Shown here piece after piece: positions 23,358 through 31,514 of a DNA stretch of 36,705 bases. Origin of the DNA: a virus. The stretch's first letter is position 1. Every line of letters starts with the position of its first letter. The DNA is taken from positions 1 through 36,705 of IMG/VR virus record IMGVR_UViG_3300037840_000689. One strand, written 5' to 3'. The notes under the pieces were generated by a model, which did not search any database, was not told the DNA's origin, and was given only the letters and a program-made list of their open reading frames with translations. Made by a program: the position numbers and the translations under genes.

Positions 23358-23696
23358 TTAGTTAATCGTTTTGGGAAGCGTCGGGTTCACGATGATCGTA
23401 ATGCCGGGATAGCTCACCGGACCGGCTGCGAATGTGACAACGATCTCCGCGAGATAGGTTCCAGGGTTCGGAAAATCGCCGGTCACAACAGCGTAATGGC
23501 ACGTTCCAGCGCTTGCGCTGTCAACGGACATCGCATGGCTGAAAAGAAGCGTCTGTGTGGCGTCCTGTGCCGACTGGACATTGAGCAGCAACGTAGCGCC
23601 ACTCAAATTGAGCGCGTTGCCGTTGCCGTCTTCAAGGGTGAATGGGATGTTGTACCCGTAGTTCCCCTGAACGATTTGAATGGGTTGGATGATCAT
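23358..23696 (-). CDS. BppU-like beta-sandwich virion protein
   Basis: The 112-residue protein has the pattern of the BppU N-terminal domain / Ig-like phage module: QGNYGYNIPFTLEDGNGNALNLSG near the N-terminus and then alternating strands (ATLLLNVQ, CHYAVVTGDF, TYLAEIVVTF). This domain normally attaches baseplate or fibre proteins to the virion. It is a single domain with no extension. It lies in the block between portal and protease, close to lectin-like and repeat proteins, so it may help anchor them. Confidence 0.65.
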   Translation of the reverse strand: MIIQPIQIVQGNYGYNIPFTLEDGNGNALNLSGATLLLNVQSAQDATQTLLFSHAMSVDSASAGTCHYAVVTGDFPNPGTYLAEIVVTFAAGPVSYPGITIIVNPTLPKTIN

Positions 23697-23709
23697 AGTT
23701 TTAGTGGAT

Positions 23710-24894
23710 TCAGAGTTCTAACGTGGTGTTGAGATTTTGTGGGTCGGTGAGCGTTGTGGATTTATTGGTATCGGTGAGCGTGGTGGTCGCGGGACCGATT
23801 AGAATGACAGTGTTCTTCCAGAGAAGTTTAAGGATATTTGCCGCGCCGTAGAGACCTTTCAAGATCGTCATTCCAATTTTTATCGGAATGCTGATAAGGA
23901 AAGATTCGATGACGCTGAAGGTCTCGCTGAGGTTTTTGGTAAATCCTTTATTGAGTATATCGCTCAGCGAAATTGCGTCAATAAACGACCGGAAAAGCGA
24001 TTTTGTGAGCGCGATGGTTTCGGAGAGCGAGAGTTGGTCCGCAAAGGAGTTGCTGGCGGTCCTTGCGAATGATTCAGAGATTGTCACAGTGTCGGAAAGC
24101 TGTCTCACTACGCCCTTGACGATGGCCTCAATGATCGAAAGCGAGTCGGTCAGAGCGCGACTTAGGCTTTTTCCAAACAATTCCGCGACATTGATCGTGT
24201 CCGCGAGCATCCTGGCAAGTGAACGGGCGAGAATATCCGTAATCGCAAATGTCTCCGTAACCACTTTGCCCGCGATCTTCGAAATGGAATCAGAAAGAGT
24301 GAGCGTTTCGACGAAGGACCTCACAAATTCCCTCACGATAGTGACCGCTTCATTCAACGTGATGGAGTCCGAAAGAAACCTGCTTATGGATTTTGCGAAG
24401 GATTCGGAGAGCGTGATGACCTCCGTGAGCGCCTTGCCGCACAGCTTTACGATTCCGGAATCGGCAACGGTGAGAGTTTCCAGGAAGGATTTACCCGGTT
24501 GCTTGGATATCGCGTCGCTGAGTGAAAGAGCGTCCGTGAGCGATCGCGCCAGCGTCCAGAGAAAGCTTTCCGCAATCGGCACCGTTTCCGTGAGAGCTTT
24601 GCCGCACTGCCGCGTTATCGCTTCGGAAATTGAAAATGCTTCGCTCAGCGCTTTGCCTGCCTGCTTCGCGACGGAATCGGATAATGAAATGGTGTCGCTG
24701 AAAAATACGGTGACCGAATAGACGAGCGATTCAATGACCGTGATGGTTTCGGCGAGAACCTTTTGAGGCCCTCGTGCCAGCGTGTCGGCAAGCGAAAACG
24801 TCTCGCTCAGCGAGAGGGTGTGGAGCGTTCCGCTGCTCGCCATGCCCGCTTTGATAATTGGCCTGAACGGTTGGGATCTTCCTAGACGTGCCAT
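23710..24894 (-). CDS. Tandem-repeat fibre-like protein (about 17 repeats of 18 residues)
   Basis: This 394-residue protein consists almost entirely of a repeat of about 18 residues, from residue 24 to 330. The approximate consensus is LTETxTLSDSxxKxxGK, for example ALTETVPIAESFLWTLAR and SLTDALSLSDAISKQPGK. About 17 copies can be counted; a few are 19-20 residues. Each has Leu/Ile/Val on a regular spacing and a basic residue at the end. A solenoid or extended fibre is likely. The N-terminus (MARLGRSQPF) resembles that of the next upstream protein, and the C-terminus is a Thr-rich tail. There is no known enzyme motif. It would suit an adhesin stalk. Confidence 0.75.
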   Translation of the reverse strand: MARLGRSQPFRPIIKAGMASSGTLHTLSLSETFSLADTLARGPQKVLAETITVIESLVYSVTVFFSDTISLSDSVAKQAGKALSEAFSISEAITRQCGKALTETVPIAESFLWTLARSLTDALSLSDAISKQPGKSFLETLTVADSGIVKLCGKALTEVITLSESFAKSISRFLSDSITLNEAVTIVREFVRSFVETLTLSDSISKIAGKVVTETFAITDILARSLARMLADTINVAELFGKSLSRALTDSLSIIEAIVKGVVRQLSDTVTISESFARTASNSFADQLSLSETIALTKSLFRSFIDAISLSDILNKGFTKNLSETFSVIESFLISIPIKIGMTILKGLYGAANILKLLWKNTVILIGPATTTLTDTNKSTTLTDPQNLNTTLEL

Positions 24895-24895
24895 A

Positions 24896-26098
24896 TCAGT
24901 ACGTGCCCGCTCGGTTTACGGCTTGGCCCGCGACGAGGACCTTGCTCAAAATGGCCGGGTCGTAATCTATCGTGGCCCAGACCTTGGTTACGTCGATGCG
25001 ACGGCCGCTTGTTCCCGGACCGGTCGTGAGCTTGTAACCGATCTGCATCGTATTGAGTGTGCTTTGTACCCATGGATTGCCATCGGGGTCGTTGTAGAGA
25101 GTGATGGCGTATCCGAACGCCGTCGTTGTGCCATTGGTTTTCCAGGTCGTTGAATTGGGAATGATTGCGGAACTTTGGGTAATGGTTCCCGAACCGGTCT
25201 TTTCGACCTCTGCTTTGATTGCGGCGGTCGCGTCCGCGGTGCTGTTGCGGAACCGAAAACCTATCTGCACGACTTTGACGGTATCAAGAGGGCTGAGGCC
25301 GGAAGCGCCACATTTGAAAAGATCTTCCTGATTGAGCGTGCTCGATCCGTTGAAACTCGTGGCATCGTCGGGCGTGACCTCGTCCACGCGGGTGAAGTTG
25401 TTGGAAGATCCGGCAGTGCCGCCGGTCTGCGTCGCAAATGTGTTCACGTCTCCTGCGGCGTTGGGAAGAAGGCTGATTACTTTACCCGGTCCGGGATAGC
25501 TTGTTTGACTTGCGCCTGAAGTATCATTGATAGCCCAGTCGTCGTAAAAGAGATTCATGGTCGCTGAGGTCAGCGGATTACCAAGATAGAAGGAATCGAA
25601 GTTATTTACGGTGGCTGTGGCAGACCCCGCGAATTGAACGCCATCCACTCTTCCATTGAGTGTGGCGGTTCCCGATCCGCCGCTCACGTCCATTTCCAGG
25701 CAGTACCATTGGCCCGTGAGCAGCGTCGGGCCATTCGACCCGATTTGTGTACCGCCCGGGCCGTTCGTCAACAGTTGGACAACACCGGCGCTCGTCACGC
25801 AAATGGCCGCGCGGACTGCCACGGCTACCGAGTCGAAGGCGCTTACTACTTCTGTGGTTGCGCCGGGAAAAGTAGTGAAGTTCACATATACTCGGCAAAA
25901 GGCTTCCGTGCTGCTTGACGAGCTTTTAATCACTTGTCCGAACCAAGAAAAAGAAGCCGACACGTTGATCTGCATGGATGCCGCGCCGCTGCGGAATGTG
26001 GACGTGCTGATTCCGCCGCCGTTCAAACCCGCCTTCGCGAATTCAATCCCGGCGGTGGCGCTTTGAAGTTCGAAACCTGATGTCCAGAGGCGCGCCAT
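24896..26098 (-). CDS. Concanavalin A / LamG-like lectin-fold virion protein
   Basis: The protein begins at ATG 26098 (400 residues); the longer open frame upstream is a shadow of the neighbouring gene. A lectin/laminin-G-like beta sandwich occupies about residues 1-210, seen from GQWYCLEMDVSGGSGTATLNG followed by FDSFYLGNPL and FYDDWAIND. A second beta domain follows to the end. It probably binds sugars or another surface. It is followed after one base by the repeat protein, with which it shares an MARL start, so the two are likely coexpressed partners. Confidence 0.72.
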   Translation of the reverse strand: MARLWTSGFELQSATAGIEFAKAGLNGGGISTSTFRSGAASMQINVSASFSWFGQVIKSSSSSTEAFCRVYVNFTTFPGATTEVVSAFDSVAVAVRAAICVTSAGVVQLLTNGPGGTQIGSNGPTLLTGQWYCLEMDVSGGSGTATLNGRVDGVQFAGSATATVNNFDSFYLGNPLTSATMNLFYDDWAINDTSGASQTSYPGPGKVISLLPNAAGDVNTFATQTGGTAGSSNNFTRVDEVTPDDATSFNGSSTLNQEDLFKCGASGLSPLDTVKVVQIGFRFRNSTADATAAIKAEVEKTGSGTITQSSAIIPNSTTWKTNGTTTAFGYAITLYNDPDGNPWVQSTLNTMQIGYKLTTGPGTSGRRIDVTKVWATIDYDPAILSKVLVAGQAVNRAGTY

Positions 26099-26115
26099 TT
26101 CCTTATTGCGCCCGG

Positions 26116-26616
26116 TTAAATATCCAAGATGACGTAGCAGTAGCAGTTGACGGCGGTTCCGGCAGTCACGCGGATGCGGAGCGCGCTCGCCGCGTTCACG
26201 ATTGGTTCCCGTCCGAGCGGGAATTGTTTGACGTATTGGTTGGTGGGCGCGACAAGCTGAAAATCCATTTCCCGTGTCGCCGTGGTGCTCCCTTCCCCGG
26301 TGCTCGTATAGCCGGTTGCGGTTGTGCCGACAACGATGTATGCGGTGGTTGGGTCTTGTTCGAGGGGATTGAGGCGCGTGATGTCGGCGGCGACGGATGC
26401 CGTTACCGTCGCAAAGACCGTGCCGGTTTCGACGAGTTCGCATTCGATGGGCGTCGCTGCGGCGCTGCCGTCAAAGCTGATGCCCCATTCCACCACCTTG
26501 CCCGTAACGCCAGAAGCAAGCTTCACTTGAAGCATTGTCTTGATCGCCGTGCCGGTCGTCACCTTGACGGGCGCTGCGGTGGTTGGCATTGCGCCGTTTT
26601 GGATGAGGACGAGCAT
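26116..26616 (-). CDS. Beta-rich virion protein, unknown
   Basis: This 166-residue protein is rich in Val, Thr, Ala and Gly, consistent with a small beta-barrel structural protein. Readable segments are VEWGISFDGSAAATPIECELVETGT and SALRIRVTAGTAVNCYCYVILDI at the end. Similar short proteins occur as phage decoration or fibre-associated subunits. No catalytic motif is visible. It lies three bases after the previous gene and shares its transcript. Confidence 0.6.
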   Translation of the reverse strand: MLVLIQNGAMPTTAAPVKVTTGTAIKTMLQVKLASGVTGKVVEWGISFDGSAAATPIECELVETGTVFATVTASVAADITRLNPLEQDPTTAYIVVGTTATGYTSTGEGSTTATREMDFQLVAPTNQYVKQFPLGREPIVNAASALRIRVTAGTAVNCYCYVILDI

Positions 26617-26619
26617 GGG

Positions 26620-27423
26620 CTAGGTCTGGTATTTGTGCGTAACTTGGAGAGAGTCCCCGTTCGCAACATTCACAACCGAAAAACCCTGGTGCGCGAGGAG
26701 GTTGTTGCCGTTCGCGGTGATGTCGTTCAACGTCGTGCCGCTCGCGTGAGACGCGGCGCTCGTTCCCTTCTGCGCCCGGACGATGGTGCTGAACGTGCCC
26801 GATCCGCCGCCTGCCGTGACCTGGATGATCTCCTGCTCCCACTGCAAGAAGTCGTTGTTCACGAATCCGGTACCGCTCGCAACGGTCACGCTCGTATCGC
26901 CCGCTACCCGTGATTGCGTCGTGGTCGTTTGGACCGGCGCGGTCGTGCCGTCAAAGATTCCTTCCTCCGTGATCGCGAACGCGGTCGTAAAATTCCAGGT
27001 GTGGACGAGTTGAGTGGTGTCATTCGTCACGCTCGTCGTTACTTGAGAGGCGGTCGCCGCAACGCGGTTGCTGCCGTTGCCGGTCGCTTCAATGAAAAGG
27101 GCCATGTCGGTCGCGCCAACGGAAAGCGTCCCGGTGCCGAGGGCAAGATTAGTGAACGGGTTGTACGAACCTTGGTTCGACATTCGCCCGTTCGCTCCAG
27201 CGTGGCCGACGTTGGTGATTATGTTGTGGATGCGGAGAACGGTGACGAAGACGCCGGTGACGAACGTTACTCGGGTGACAAAGCCGAATTTCTGGCGTAA
27301 GAATCTGCCGATAAAGTTCTCACGCCAAAGCGGCTTGATGTTACCGTCGTTGTCGCGATGGACGATCTCCGTCGTGACCTCGCGCGTTCGGATTCTTTCT
27401 GACTTATTCCTCAGTGCCTCCAT
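26620..27423 (-). CDS. Virion structural protein with a fibre-type C-terminal module
   Basis: The 267-residue protein has an N-terminal part of charged helices and a Gly/Thr/Val-rich rest. The C-terminal portion reads AGDTSVTVASGTGFVNND, QWEQEIIQVT and STIVRAQKGTSAASHASGT, a repeat-type module common in tail and fibre proteins (an E-I/V segment followed by RG-QGT-AxxH). The middle has layout similarity to the tail-tip protein at 11387-11953. It overlaps the gene at 27404-27730 by 20 bases. Confidence 0.65.
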   Translation of the reverse strand: MEALRNKSERIRTREVTTEIVHRDNDGNIKPLWRENFIGRFLRQKFGFVTRVTFVTGVFVTVLRIHNIITNVGHAGANGRMSNQGSYNPFTNLALGTGTLSVGATDMALFIEATGNGSNRVAATASQVTTSVTNDTTQLVHTWNFTTAFAITEEGIFDGTTAPVQTTTTQSRVAGDTSVTVASGTGFVNNDFLQWEQEIIQVTAGGGSGTFSTIVRAQKGTSAASHASGTTLNDITANGNNLLAHQGFSVVNVANGDSLQVTHKYQT

Positions 27424-27730
27424 CTTTTGTGGGCATTAGTTTTTCGACGATTTGGTCCGCGAGTTCCGACGCCGCTTCGTTGCCCGCGTTGGCTTTACGG
27501 CCATCGATGTCGTTCTGAAGGACTTGGGCTTGCCGGTCGAAATACGCTTGAGGATTTTCAGGATCAATCTCGTCCGGGCGCTGAGCGTAGGTCTGGGTGT
27601 GGTAGAGCGTGCCATCGTCATTGTGGAATTCGACGGTCGTTACGACGACAAGAGTGGGCTCGTCCTGATTCGTGGCGACGTTGAACTGCGGGAGGGTCTG
27701 CTTTTCAGCAGTAACGATTACGGCTTTCAT
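27404..27730 (-). CDS. Small protein after the portal gene, unknown
   Basis: This 108-residue protein has an N-terminal strand region (TLVVVTTVEFHNDDGTLYHTQTY) and a charged, helical C-terminus ending in EKLMPTKDGGTEE. No family is recognised. Its ATG lies seven bases after the -10 of promoter copy B, so it may be read from a leaderless message. It begins the block of beta-rich proteins downstream of the portal. Confidence 0.6.
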   Translation of the reverse strand: MKAVIVTAEKQTLPQFNVATNQDEPTLVVVTTVEFHNDDGTLYHTQTYAQRPDEIDPENPQAYFDRQAQVLQNDIDGRKANAGNEAASELADQIVEKLMPTKDGGTEE

Positions 27731-27768
27731 TGCTTTAACTGTAGCAAACGGGATTTTGAGAGGGTGTG
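27731..27768 (-). promoter_or_regulatory. Phage late promoter copy B (CACACCC-N18-TACAGT)
   Basis: CACACCC (27762-27768), an 18-base spacer with CAAAATC, and TGC-TACAGT (box 27738-27743) precede the ATG at 27730 by seven bases. It follows directly after the portal stop codon, so it starts a transcript for the downstream block. Confidence 0.6.
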
Positions 27769-27775
27769 GATAGCG

Positions 27776-30079
27776 TCAAATTGCGACATCCTCGGGCCGC
27801 GCGAAACACCGGCAATTCGGGTGAAGCGGCGGCGCGCCCACGTCGCCGTAATCCATCGTCATCGTTTGCGCGTCGTCGCCTTCGCCCACGGAAAGCGTTT
27901 GCCCGGCATCAAAGAAGTTCTGATCTATCGAAATGACCTTGCCATCCATCGCTTGACAGTAAGGGCAAACGGCTTCGTTTTCGGCGGTGTGCCATTTAAT
28001 CGTCTTTACGACGCCGGATTGTTTCCATGTTTCTTTGAGCGCGGCGTTGGTCGTCCTGAACGCCTCGGTCTGAGCGACGCGGTCGGCGCGCGCCGTGTCG
28101 CTCCATTCGTAAATTTCGCTTACGGTCTTGCTGATGTCCGGCAAACTTGCGCCGGTTGAAAGCCCGTCATTGATCTTGGTCTCCAATGTGTCAAGGGTCG
28201 TCTGCTGGTAGCTCTTCGCCATCATGCTGACGGACTGATGCAACATGGCCCGTGCCGTCTCTGAGAGAGGATTCAAGTCGGGCATTTCAAGCGCGTCGGC
28301 GGCGATCTTCCCTTCGGAGGTGAAGAGGTCTACGAAGATAGGTTCCATTGCGTCGGTCGTGATAGAGATCCAATTGTCTAGGTTGAAAAGGTCTTTGGGG
28401 TCTATCGCTTTCTCGATGGCGGTCGGAAGATTCTTGAGGACCTCGGCCTTCTGTTTTTCGTTCAAACGCCGGACTTCGGCTTTGATCGTTTCTTCGGCTT
28501 TGCGCGTCCGTTCGTCGAACGCTTTCCACACTGCCTGGTCTTCTTCCTTCGTTGAAAACTTGCGCGTGGGGTTGGTAATCGCTTCCTTGACAAGCGCCGC
28601 GATCTTCACGCCAAGCCGGTCGCCGATTGCTTTGCGCTCTTTCGCGCGCTTCTGAAGTTTCGTGCGTGCGGGGATGAAAGCTACCTTCTGACTGCTTGCC
28701 TTTGCCGGTGGCTTCGGAGGCGGTGCCGGAGGGTCGGCGGGTTTAGGCGCATTTGCCGGTTGCATTGCGGTGGGTGACATGAGCGCATCGCCGCCGTCAA
28801 CCGGACCCAAACCCATGAACTCTTCGCGCGCCTCGTCCACGGTAAGGACCGGGACTCCGCCAACGGCGGTCTTCATCTCCTCGGTGCGCGCGGCGCGGTC
28901 TTCCGGCACGGGGTCGTTGAACGTGATGTAGAGGTCATCGCCGTAGCGGGGGACAAGTTTCTCGTTGAGGAACGAACAGATGAGCTGCATGTGCGGCTTG
29001 ATGACGCGCTTGGAGAAAACGTAATCGGCGGTCTCTGCCGTCGCGCGATTGGTATCGGATTCTGCCGTGCCGAGAATTGTGCGGGAGACGCCGAACATGG
29101 CAAGGATGCGCTCGCGCGAATCCTCCGAGAGATTCTTGAAGTCCATGTCCTTCGGGCTCGTGCCGGCGGACTGCCACTCAACGTCTTTGGGCAGTACGGC
29201 GATGCCGTTCATGTTGGCGATGCCGCCGTGCTGATTCGTGAATCCGGCTTTGAGAACTTCGAGCTGCGCTTCTGCCGTGAATTGGGTTTTGAGGAATCCG
29301 GAAGGCCGCGCGCCACTCGCGAAGAACTTGCGATTGAACTCCATCGCGTAGTTATCGTTATCAATGTATTCAGCACCAGCTTGGACGGGGCTGTAACCCT
29401 CGTACATGTTGAGCGGGTCGGGCAGGCGGAAGTGGAGGATCTGGTACGGCTGGAAAACCAGTTCCTTCGTTTCCAGTTTCATCTTGTAGCCGGTGACTTT
29501 GTACGGCCACGTGGTCTTGTCAAGCGTTGGCCGGACTTTGCTCGGGTCCATCGGATAGATCGCGGTGGGCTTACTGAGGTCGTCCTTGACGCCTTCCAAA
29601 TACCAGTAAGCGTTTCCAGTGAGATAAAGATGGGCGGATAGGAGATACTTGAGTTCCGGCCCGGTCATGGAATCGTTCACGCTGTCCAACAGGTCAAGGA
29701 CATCGTGTTCGTCCTGCTCCTCCGGGCCATCCTCCTGGACTTCAAACAAGCGCCACTCGATGTTCATGACTTCGCGCGCGATGGCGTTGACGGACGCGTA
29801 GACGAAGCCGGTGTTGTTCGCTAACGCTTTTGCGGCGTCAATGTGATGACCGCCGGAAGGACGTTCAATGGCGAACTGGCTTGAGCCGGTGCTGATGTCA
29901 GCGAATTGTCCGCCTACACTCTTCACGAGACCGAATCGGTTGAACGTGATCCCGCGTTCCTGGGAATACACCTCGGGCTCTATGCGCATGAACTTCGGAG
30001 CGAGTGCGTTAAACGTGCGGAGTGCCCAGCTCGGTTTGTTCTTCGCGGTGAGGGATGTGGGGGGACGTTCCTGCGCCAT
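27776..30079 (-). CDS. Portal protein fused to a Mu gpF-like head protein
   Basis: The 767-residue protein joins two usually separate genes. Residues about 40-400 form an HK97-type portal (NAIAREVMNIEWRLFEV, LTGNAYWYLEG, LHFRLPDP), which is the DNA-entry ring. A Pro/Ala-rich linker (about 425-455) leads to a helical region and then a Mu gpF / SPP1 gp7-like domain at about 660-767, recognised by RVAQTEAFRTTNAAL, a CPYC pair at 705-708 and HPNCRC at 753-758. That minor head protein is normally separate and is injected or guides packaging. The fusion forces equal amounts. It lies downstream of the terminase genes in the standard order. Confidence 0.88.
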   Translation of the reverse strand: MAQERPPTSLTAKNKPSWALRTFNALAPKFMRIEPEVYSQERGITFNRFGLVKSVGGQFADISTGSSQFAIERPSGGHHIDAAKALANNTGFVYASVNAIAREVMNIEWRLFEVQEDGPEEQDEHDVLDLLDSVNDSMTGPELKYLLSAHLYLTGNAYWYLEGVKDDLSKPTAIYPMDPSKVRPTLDKTTWPYKVTGYKMKLETKELVFQPYQILHFRLPDPLNMYEGYSPVQAGAEYIDNDNYAMEFNRKFFASGARPSGFLKTQFTAEAQLEVLKAGFTNQHGGIANMNGIAVLPKDVEWQSAGTSPKDMDFKNLSEDSRERILAMFGVSRTILGTAESDTNRATAETADYVFSKRVIKPHMQLICSFLNEKLVPRYGDDLYITFNDPVPEDRAARTEEMKTAVGGVPVLTVDEAREEFMGLGPVDGGDALMSPTAMQPANAPKPADPPAPPPKPPAKASSQKVAFIPARTKLQKRAKERKAIGDRLGVKIAALVKEAITNPTRKFSTKEEDQAVWKAFDERTRKAEETIKAEVRRLNEKQKAEVLKNLPTAIEKAIDPKDLFNLDNWISITTDAMEPIFVDLFTSEGKIAADALEMPDLNPLSETARAMLHQSVSMMAKSYQQTTLDTLETKINDGLSTGASLPDISKTVSEIYEWSDTARADRVAQTEAFRTTNAALKETWKQSGVVKTIKWHTAENEAVCPYCQAMDGKVISIDQNFFDAGQTLSVGEGDDAQTMTMDYGDVGAPPLHPNCRCFARPEDVAI

Positions 30080-30083
30080 TCGT

Positions 30084-30491
30084 TTATTGAGGAATTATTT
30101 GTCCCTGCTGAATGGCGAACGAAGCGACGCCGTCGTTCTCCTGTGCGCTTACGCCTTTTGAGCGCGAGTATTCGCACGCAAGGGGGATGTCGAGCGTGAG
30201 GGGGTCAAGCAAAACTATGGTGTGGCGCTTGGTTGTTGCGAGCGGCATAGAGCAATGAGGACAGAGCAAGATGATCGCGTCGTAGTCGGGCCAGCGCGGT
30301 TCAAACTCCTCGCGGAAGTCGAACTTCGCGCCGATTAACGTCCAGATGAGTTTCTTGAAAAATCCGCGCGGCGGATCTATCGGCCTCGTGACGACGGTGC
30401 GCATCGGTTCACGCTTTGCGATGTAAACAAAATCGCCGGGGCTTGCGAGGTCTGCGGACGAGGGGACACGACGGAGGTCGATAGCTTCCAT
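30084..30491 (-). CDS. Small phage protein with a CxxC metal motif
   Basis: This 135-residue protein has an internal CPHC pair near residue 77 with a following histidine (KRHTIV) and Cys107, a likely metal-binding site. The N-terminal half is a mix of strands and basic segments (KREPMRTVVTRPIDPPRGFF). No family is known. It lies between the terminase and portal genes and ends four bases before the portal start. A promoter of the late family (copy E) precedes it. An adaptor or regulatory role is possible. Confidence 0.65.
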   Translation of the reverse strand: MEAIDLRRVPSSADLASPGDFVYIAKREPMRTVVTRPIDPPRGFFKKLIWTLIGAKFDFREEFEPRWPDYDAIILLCPHCSMPLATTKRHTIVLLDPLTLDIPLACEYSRSKGVSAQENDGVASFAIQQGQIIPQ

Positions 30492-30537
30492 GATGGGATT
30501 AACTTCACTTTAACAAATGAGAATGTATAGGCAAGTG
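30492..30537 (-). promoter_or_regulatory. Phage late promoter copy E (CACTTGC-N18-TAAAGT)
   Basis: CACTTGC (30531-30537), an 18-base spacer, and TGT-TAAAGT (box 30507-30512) precede the ATG at 30491 by 15 bases. It is the most divergent of the five copies. It lies in the divergent gap opposite the start of the + strand gene at 30579. Confidence 0.5.
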
Positions 30538-30578
30538 GACAAGCACAATGCTAGAGTCCTGCACGATAAGGACGGGGC

Positions 30579-31514
30579 ATGCACAAACTAATTGCATGGT
30601 TCGGCGAGCACTTCGTACCAGTTTGGAAGGCCGTCTCTATAGCGTTGACGGGAAGCTTTGGTGTCCTTGGCCTTTTGACGGAATTCAGAGACAAGAACAC
30701 GAAGAAGATTACGAAGTGGGGCCGCATATCGCTTGCAGGGATACTTATGAGCACGGCTTTCGGAGTAGCCGCGCAGCTCAAAGAATCACATGATGATGCT
30801 CAAAAAGCTTATGACGATGGGCAACGGGCGTTAGAGCTTGCAAATGAGAATAACAATATGCTGCACGATATAAGGCGGGGACTTCACCCTCTCGACGGCT
30901 TGGTTGTGGATCTCGATTTCGATGTGCCATGCGTTCAGGAGCGGTATGCAGCATTTTGCGAAGATGTAACTAGGCAACATAAAGATCCGGTGTGGGTCGA
31001 TTCGTCAAACTGGATAGGGTGGCCGCGCCGTTTAGATTTGGGCATTCTGATTTACTTATTTCGTGACCGTGCCGCCGCACTTTTGGCGATCAAAGGCACG
31101 AAATGGGGAAGCATTTCTAGCGATGGTGATTTATCGATGCTTACGCTAGGACGCGGATTGGACAGAACTCTCGCGGCAACGCCCGAGGGAGATGGACAGG
31201 TAACGATTCATATGATCGATCGGCACCCTGTAATTCAGTCAAGCACAGGAGAAATTACTAGCATCCTTGATCTTCCAGGCACAACGGTTGTGTTGTGCGT
31301 CGTTGAGCAGGGACTCTATGGTTTGGACTTGACGCAATTTGAACTCAGAACAAAGAACGGTGAGAAGATTGAGGCAAAAGGATCTGAATTCAAGTGGAGC
31401 TCAAGTGTGACCATGAATTTTTACACGTACACTTTCCCATCCGTTCCTAAGTCTCAATCCAATGGATCTTCGGCAGTTCCAATCCCTGTTGCACCAAACC
31501 CTGCAGCAAAGTAG
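30579..31514 (+). CDS. Membrane-anchored + strand cargo protein, unknown
   Basis: The 311-residue protein has two N-terminal membrane segments (about 17-35 and 47-66), then a helical stretch (AQKAYDDGQRALELANENNN) and a soluble C-terminal domain of about 200 residues that I do not recognise. The ATG has a good ribosome-binding site (AAGGA, six bases upstream), unlike the late genes. It is read against the virion genes and ends 68 bases inside the 3' end of the large terminase gene, so the two genes are convergent and overlapping. This is typical of a moron acquired separately. A role in host-surface change or superinfection exclusion is possible but unproven. Confidence 0.7.
   Translation: MHKLIAWFGEHFVPVWKAVSIALTGSFGVLGLLTEFRDKNTKKITKWGRISLAGILMSTAFGVAAQLKESHDDAQKAYDDGQRALELANENNNMLHDIRRGLHPLDGLVVDLDFDVPCVQERYAAFCEDVTRQHKDPVWVDSSNWIGWPRRLDLGILIYLFRDRAAALLAIKGTKWGSISSDGDLSMLTLGRGLDRTLAATPEGDGQVTIHMIDRHPVIQSSTGEITSILDLPGTTVVLCVVEQGLYGLDLTQFELRTKNGEKIEAKGSEFKWSSSVTMNFYTYTFPSVPKSQSNGSSAVPIPVAPNPAAK

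Noticed and set aside
23888-24721. A 277-codon + strand frame opposite the repeat protein
   Set aside because: It is open only because the repeat in the real gene keeps stop codons out of the antisense frame.
26080-26913. A 277-codon + strand frame opposite the beta-rich virion genes
   Set aside because: Arg/His-rich shadow with no start signal or domain.
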